Positions 62,909-64,000 of a stretch of 64,000 bases of DNA are shown here, piece after piece. This DNA is from Candidatus Zixiibacteriota bacterium. GTDB taxonomy: Bacteria; Zixibacteria; MSB-5A5; GN15; FEB-12. The position numbers and the translations under genes were made by a program. The stretch covers positions 1 through 64,000 of the forward strand of contig JAJRQO010000034.1 in NCBI GenBank assembly GCA_024280215.1, given 5' to 3'. The stretch's first letter is position 1, and every line of letters starts with the position of its first letter. Below the pieces are notes generated by a model. It saw nothing but the letters and a program-made list of their open reading frames with translations, was not told the DNA's origin and ran no database searches.

Positions 62909-64000
62909 ATGACCAAAACCAAAGAAGATATTTTACGGATGATAGATGAAGCTGGTGTGCGTTATATCAGGCTTTGTTTTACTGATATTTTAGGACAAAT
63001 CAAGGGGATGTCTATTACTCGTTCGGAAATCGAACAAGTTATGGATGAAGGTCAGGGATTTGATGGGTCTTCGGTTGAAGGTTTTGCTCGTATTGAAGAG
63101 TCTGATCTTATGGCGATGCCTGACCCTCGGACATTTCGTATTATCCCATGGGAAATCGCTGGCGAACGTGTCGCTATGATGTTCTGTGATATTACTTATC
63201 CAGATGGAACCCCGTATGATGGTGATCCTCGTTGGGCATTAAAACGAAATCTACAAAAACTTGAAGACAAAGGCTGGACCTGTTTCATCGGGCCAGAACT
63301 TGAATATTTCTATTTTGAAAATGATAACGAACCAACTCCAATTGACAAAGCGGGCTATTTTGACTACGGAACAGTAGACCTAAGTACGCAAGTTCGCAAA
63401 CGCACCGTTAATGCCTTAGAGGCAATCGATATACCTGTAGAGTGTTCACATCATGAAGTTGCTCATTCTCAACATGAAATTGACCTGAAATATCAAGAAG
63501 CACTTGTCATGGGTGACTTTGCCCAAATTTATAAATTTATAGTTAAAGAAATTGCTCTTGAACATGGTCTCTATGCGACCTTTATGCCAAAACCAATTTT
63601 TGGGCAAAATGGTTCAGGTATGCATTGTCATATCTCGCTTTTTGAAGGTGACAAAAATCTTTTCTTCGACAAAGATGGAGAGTACAATCTTTCAAAATTA
63701 GGTCGTCAGTTCACTGCTGGTGTACTTAAATATATTAAAGAATTTACCCTCATTACAAACCAGTGGGTCAACTCATATAAACGGTTAGTCCCAGGCTATG
63801 AAGCACCTGTCTATATCAGTTGGGGACGTCGGAACCGTTCATCGATGATTCGAGTACCTATGTATCGTGTTGGTAAAGAAAAAGCGACCCGTATAGAACT
63901 TCGCTCTCCAGACCCAGCTGCTAATCCATACTTGACATTCACTATGCTTCTTGCGGCGGGGATGAAAGGTATTGAAGACAAGCTTGTACTTGAAGCTCCG
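62909..64000 (+). CDS. glnA: Glutamine synthetase type I, N-terminal 364 residues (runs off window)
   Basis: Not in the ORF track because it is open at the window edge. ATG 62909 follows GAGG at proper spacing: MTKTKEDILRMIDEAGVRYIRLCFTDILGQ. Class signatures seen are DGSSVEGFARIEESDL, GPELEYFYF, HHEVAHSQHEIDL, FMPKPIFGQNGSGMHCHIS and GRRNRSSMIRVP, covering the metal and ATP sites. It makes glutamine from glutamate and ammonia as a dodecamer. The first ~100 residues and compact loops look like the GSI-alpha form rather than the longer adenylylated GSI-beta, but the tail with the adenylylation site is outside the window. Confidence 0.97.
   Translation, partial: MTKTKEDILRMIDEAGVRYIRLCFTDILGQIKGMSITRSEIEQVMDEGQGFDGSSVEGFARIEESDLMAMPDPRTFRIIPWEIAGERVAMMFCDITYPDGTPYDGDPRWALKRNLQKLEDKGWTCFIGPELEYFYFENDNEPTPIDKAGYFDYGTVDLSTQVRKRTVNALEAIDIPVECSHHEVAHSQHEIDLKYQEALVMGDFAQIYKFIVKEIALEHGLYATFMPKPIFGQNGSGMHCHISLFEGDKNLFFDKDGEYNLSKLGRQFTAGVLKYIKEFTLITNQWVNSYKRLVPGYEAPVYISWGRRNRSSMIRVPMYRVGKEKATRIELRSPDPAANPYLTFTMLLAAGMKGIEDKLVLEAP

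Overview
The window is an AT-rich chromosomal segment from a diderm bacterium, almost certainly a member of the FCB (Fibrobacteres-Chlorobi-Bacteroidetes) superphylum. The support is a type IX secretion (T9SS) gene set (PorU-type C25 sortase, PorV-family barrel, a 2047-aa SprA/Sov translocon), C-terminal 'NYPNP' sorting-type domains, a complete Bat (aerotolerance) locus and bacillithiol synthesis. Promoters are of the canonical TTGACA-N17-TATAAT type rather than the Bacteroidota -33/-7 type. That points to a lineage outside classical Bacteroidota (a Zixibacteria- or Marinimicrobia-like candidate phylum is possible), but I cannot fix the phylum from sequence alone. Nearly all genes lie on the + strand.

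Layout. 1-5.1 kb: end of sucC, sucD, small secreted proteins, a degenerate GIY-YIG protein (- strand), a cupin and tryptophanase. 5.3-23.9 kb: one long likely operon from a perfect sigma70 promoter: porU, a porV carrying a very large inserted propeller, an M6 metalloprotease with a sorting domain, two DUF5683-like membrane proteins, an NHL-repeat lipoprotein, a SprA-related outer-membrane protein, an Omp85-family barrel and a UbiA prenyltransferase. 24.0-33.3 kb: the Bat operon (BatD-like, MoxR, DUF58, DUF4381-like, BatA, BatB, BatC, BatD, BatE). 33.4-39 kb: a flippase-like membrane protein, CorA, and bshC-bshA-bshB1. 39-44.6 kb: CDF metal exporter, tRNA-Sec, a secreted protein (- strand), recG, a DUF1844 gene and murB. 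44.7-50.8 kb: sprA. 50.9-56.6 kb: M28 peptidase, selA, selB, amidohydrolase. 56.7-60.3 kb: NfeD protease, SPFH partner and a barrel protein. 60.5-64 kb: YcaQ/AlkX-type protein, a noncoding region with palindromes and a candidate minus-strand small RNA, dCMP deaminase and the start of glnA.

How genes work together. PorU, PorV and SprA are three of the outer-membrane parts of T9SS; the M6 protease is a plausible cargo. A second, half-size SprA relative sits beside an Omp85 protein and may form a separate export or assembly pair. SelA, SelB and tRNA-Sec give a selenocysteine decoding set, although no selenoprotein is visible here. BshC/A/B1 cover the dedicated bacillithiol steps.

Points to look at first: the SprA-like/Omp85 pair, the PorV with a propeller and LysM-like insert, a recurring promoter geometry that predicts leaderless mRNAs, a minus-strand structured RNA whose mismatches become G-U pairs only on that strand, GTAG-headed REP-like palindromes, and four apparent single-base indels (three at genes, one in tRNA-Sec) that suggest either residual assembly errors or slippage.
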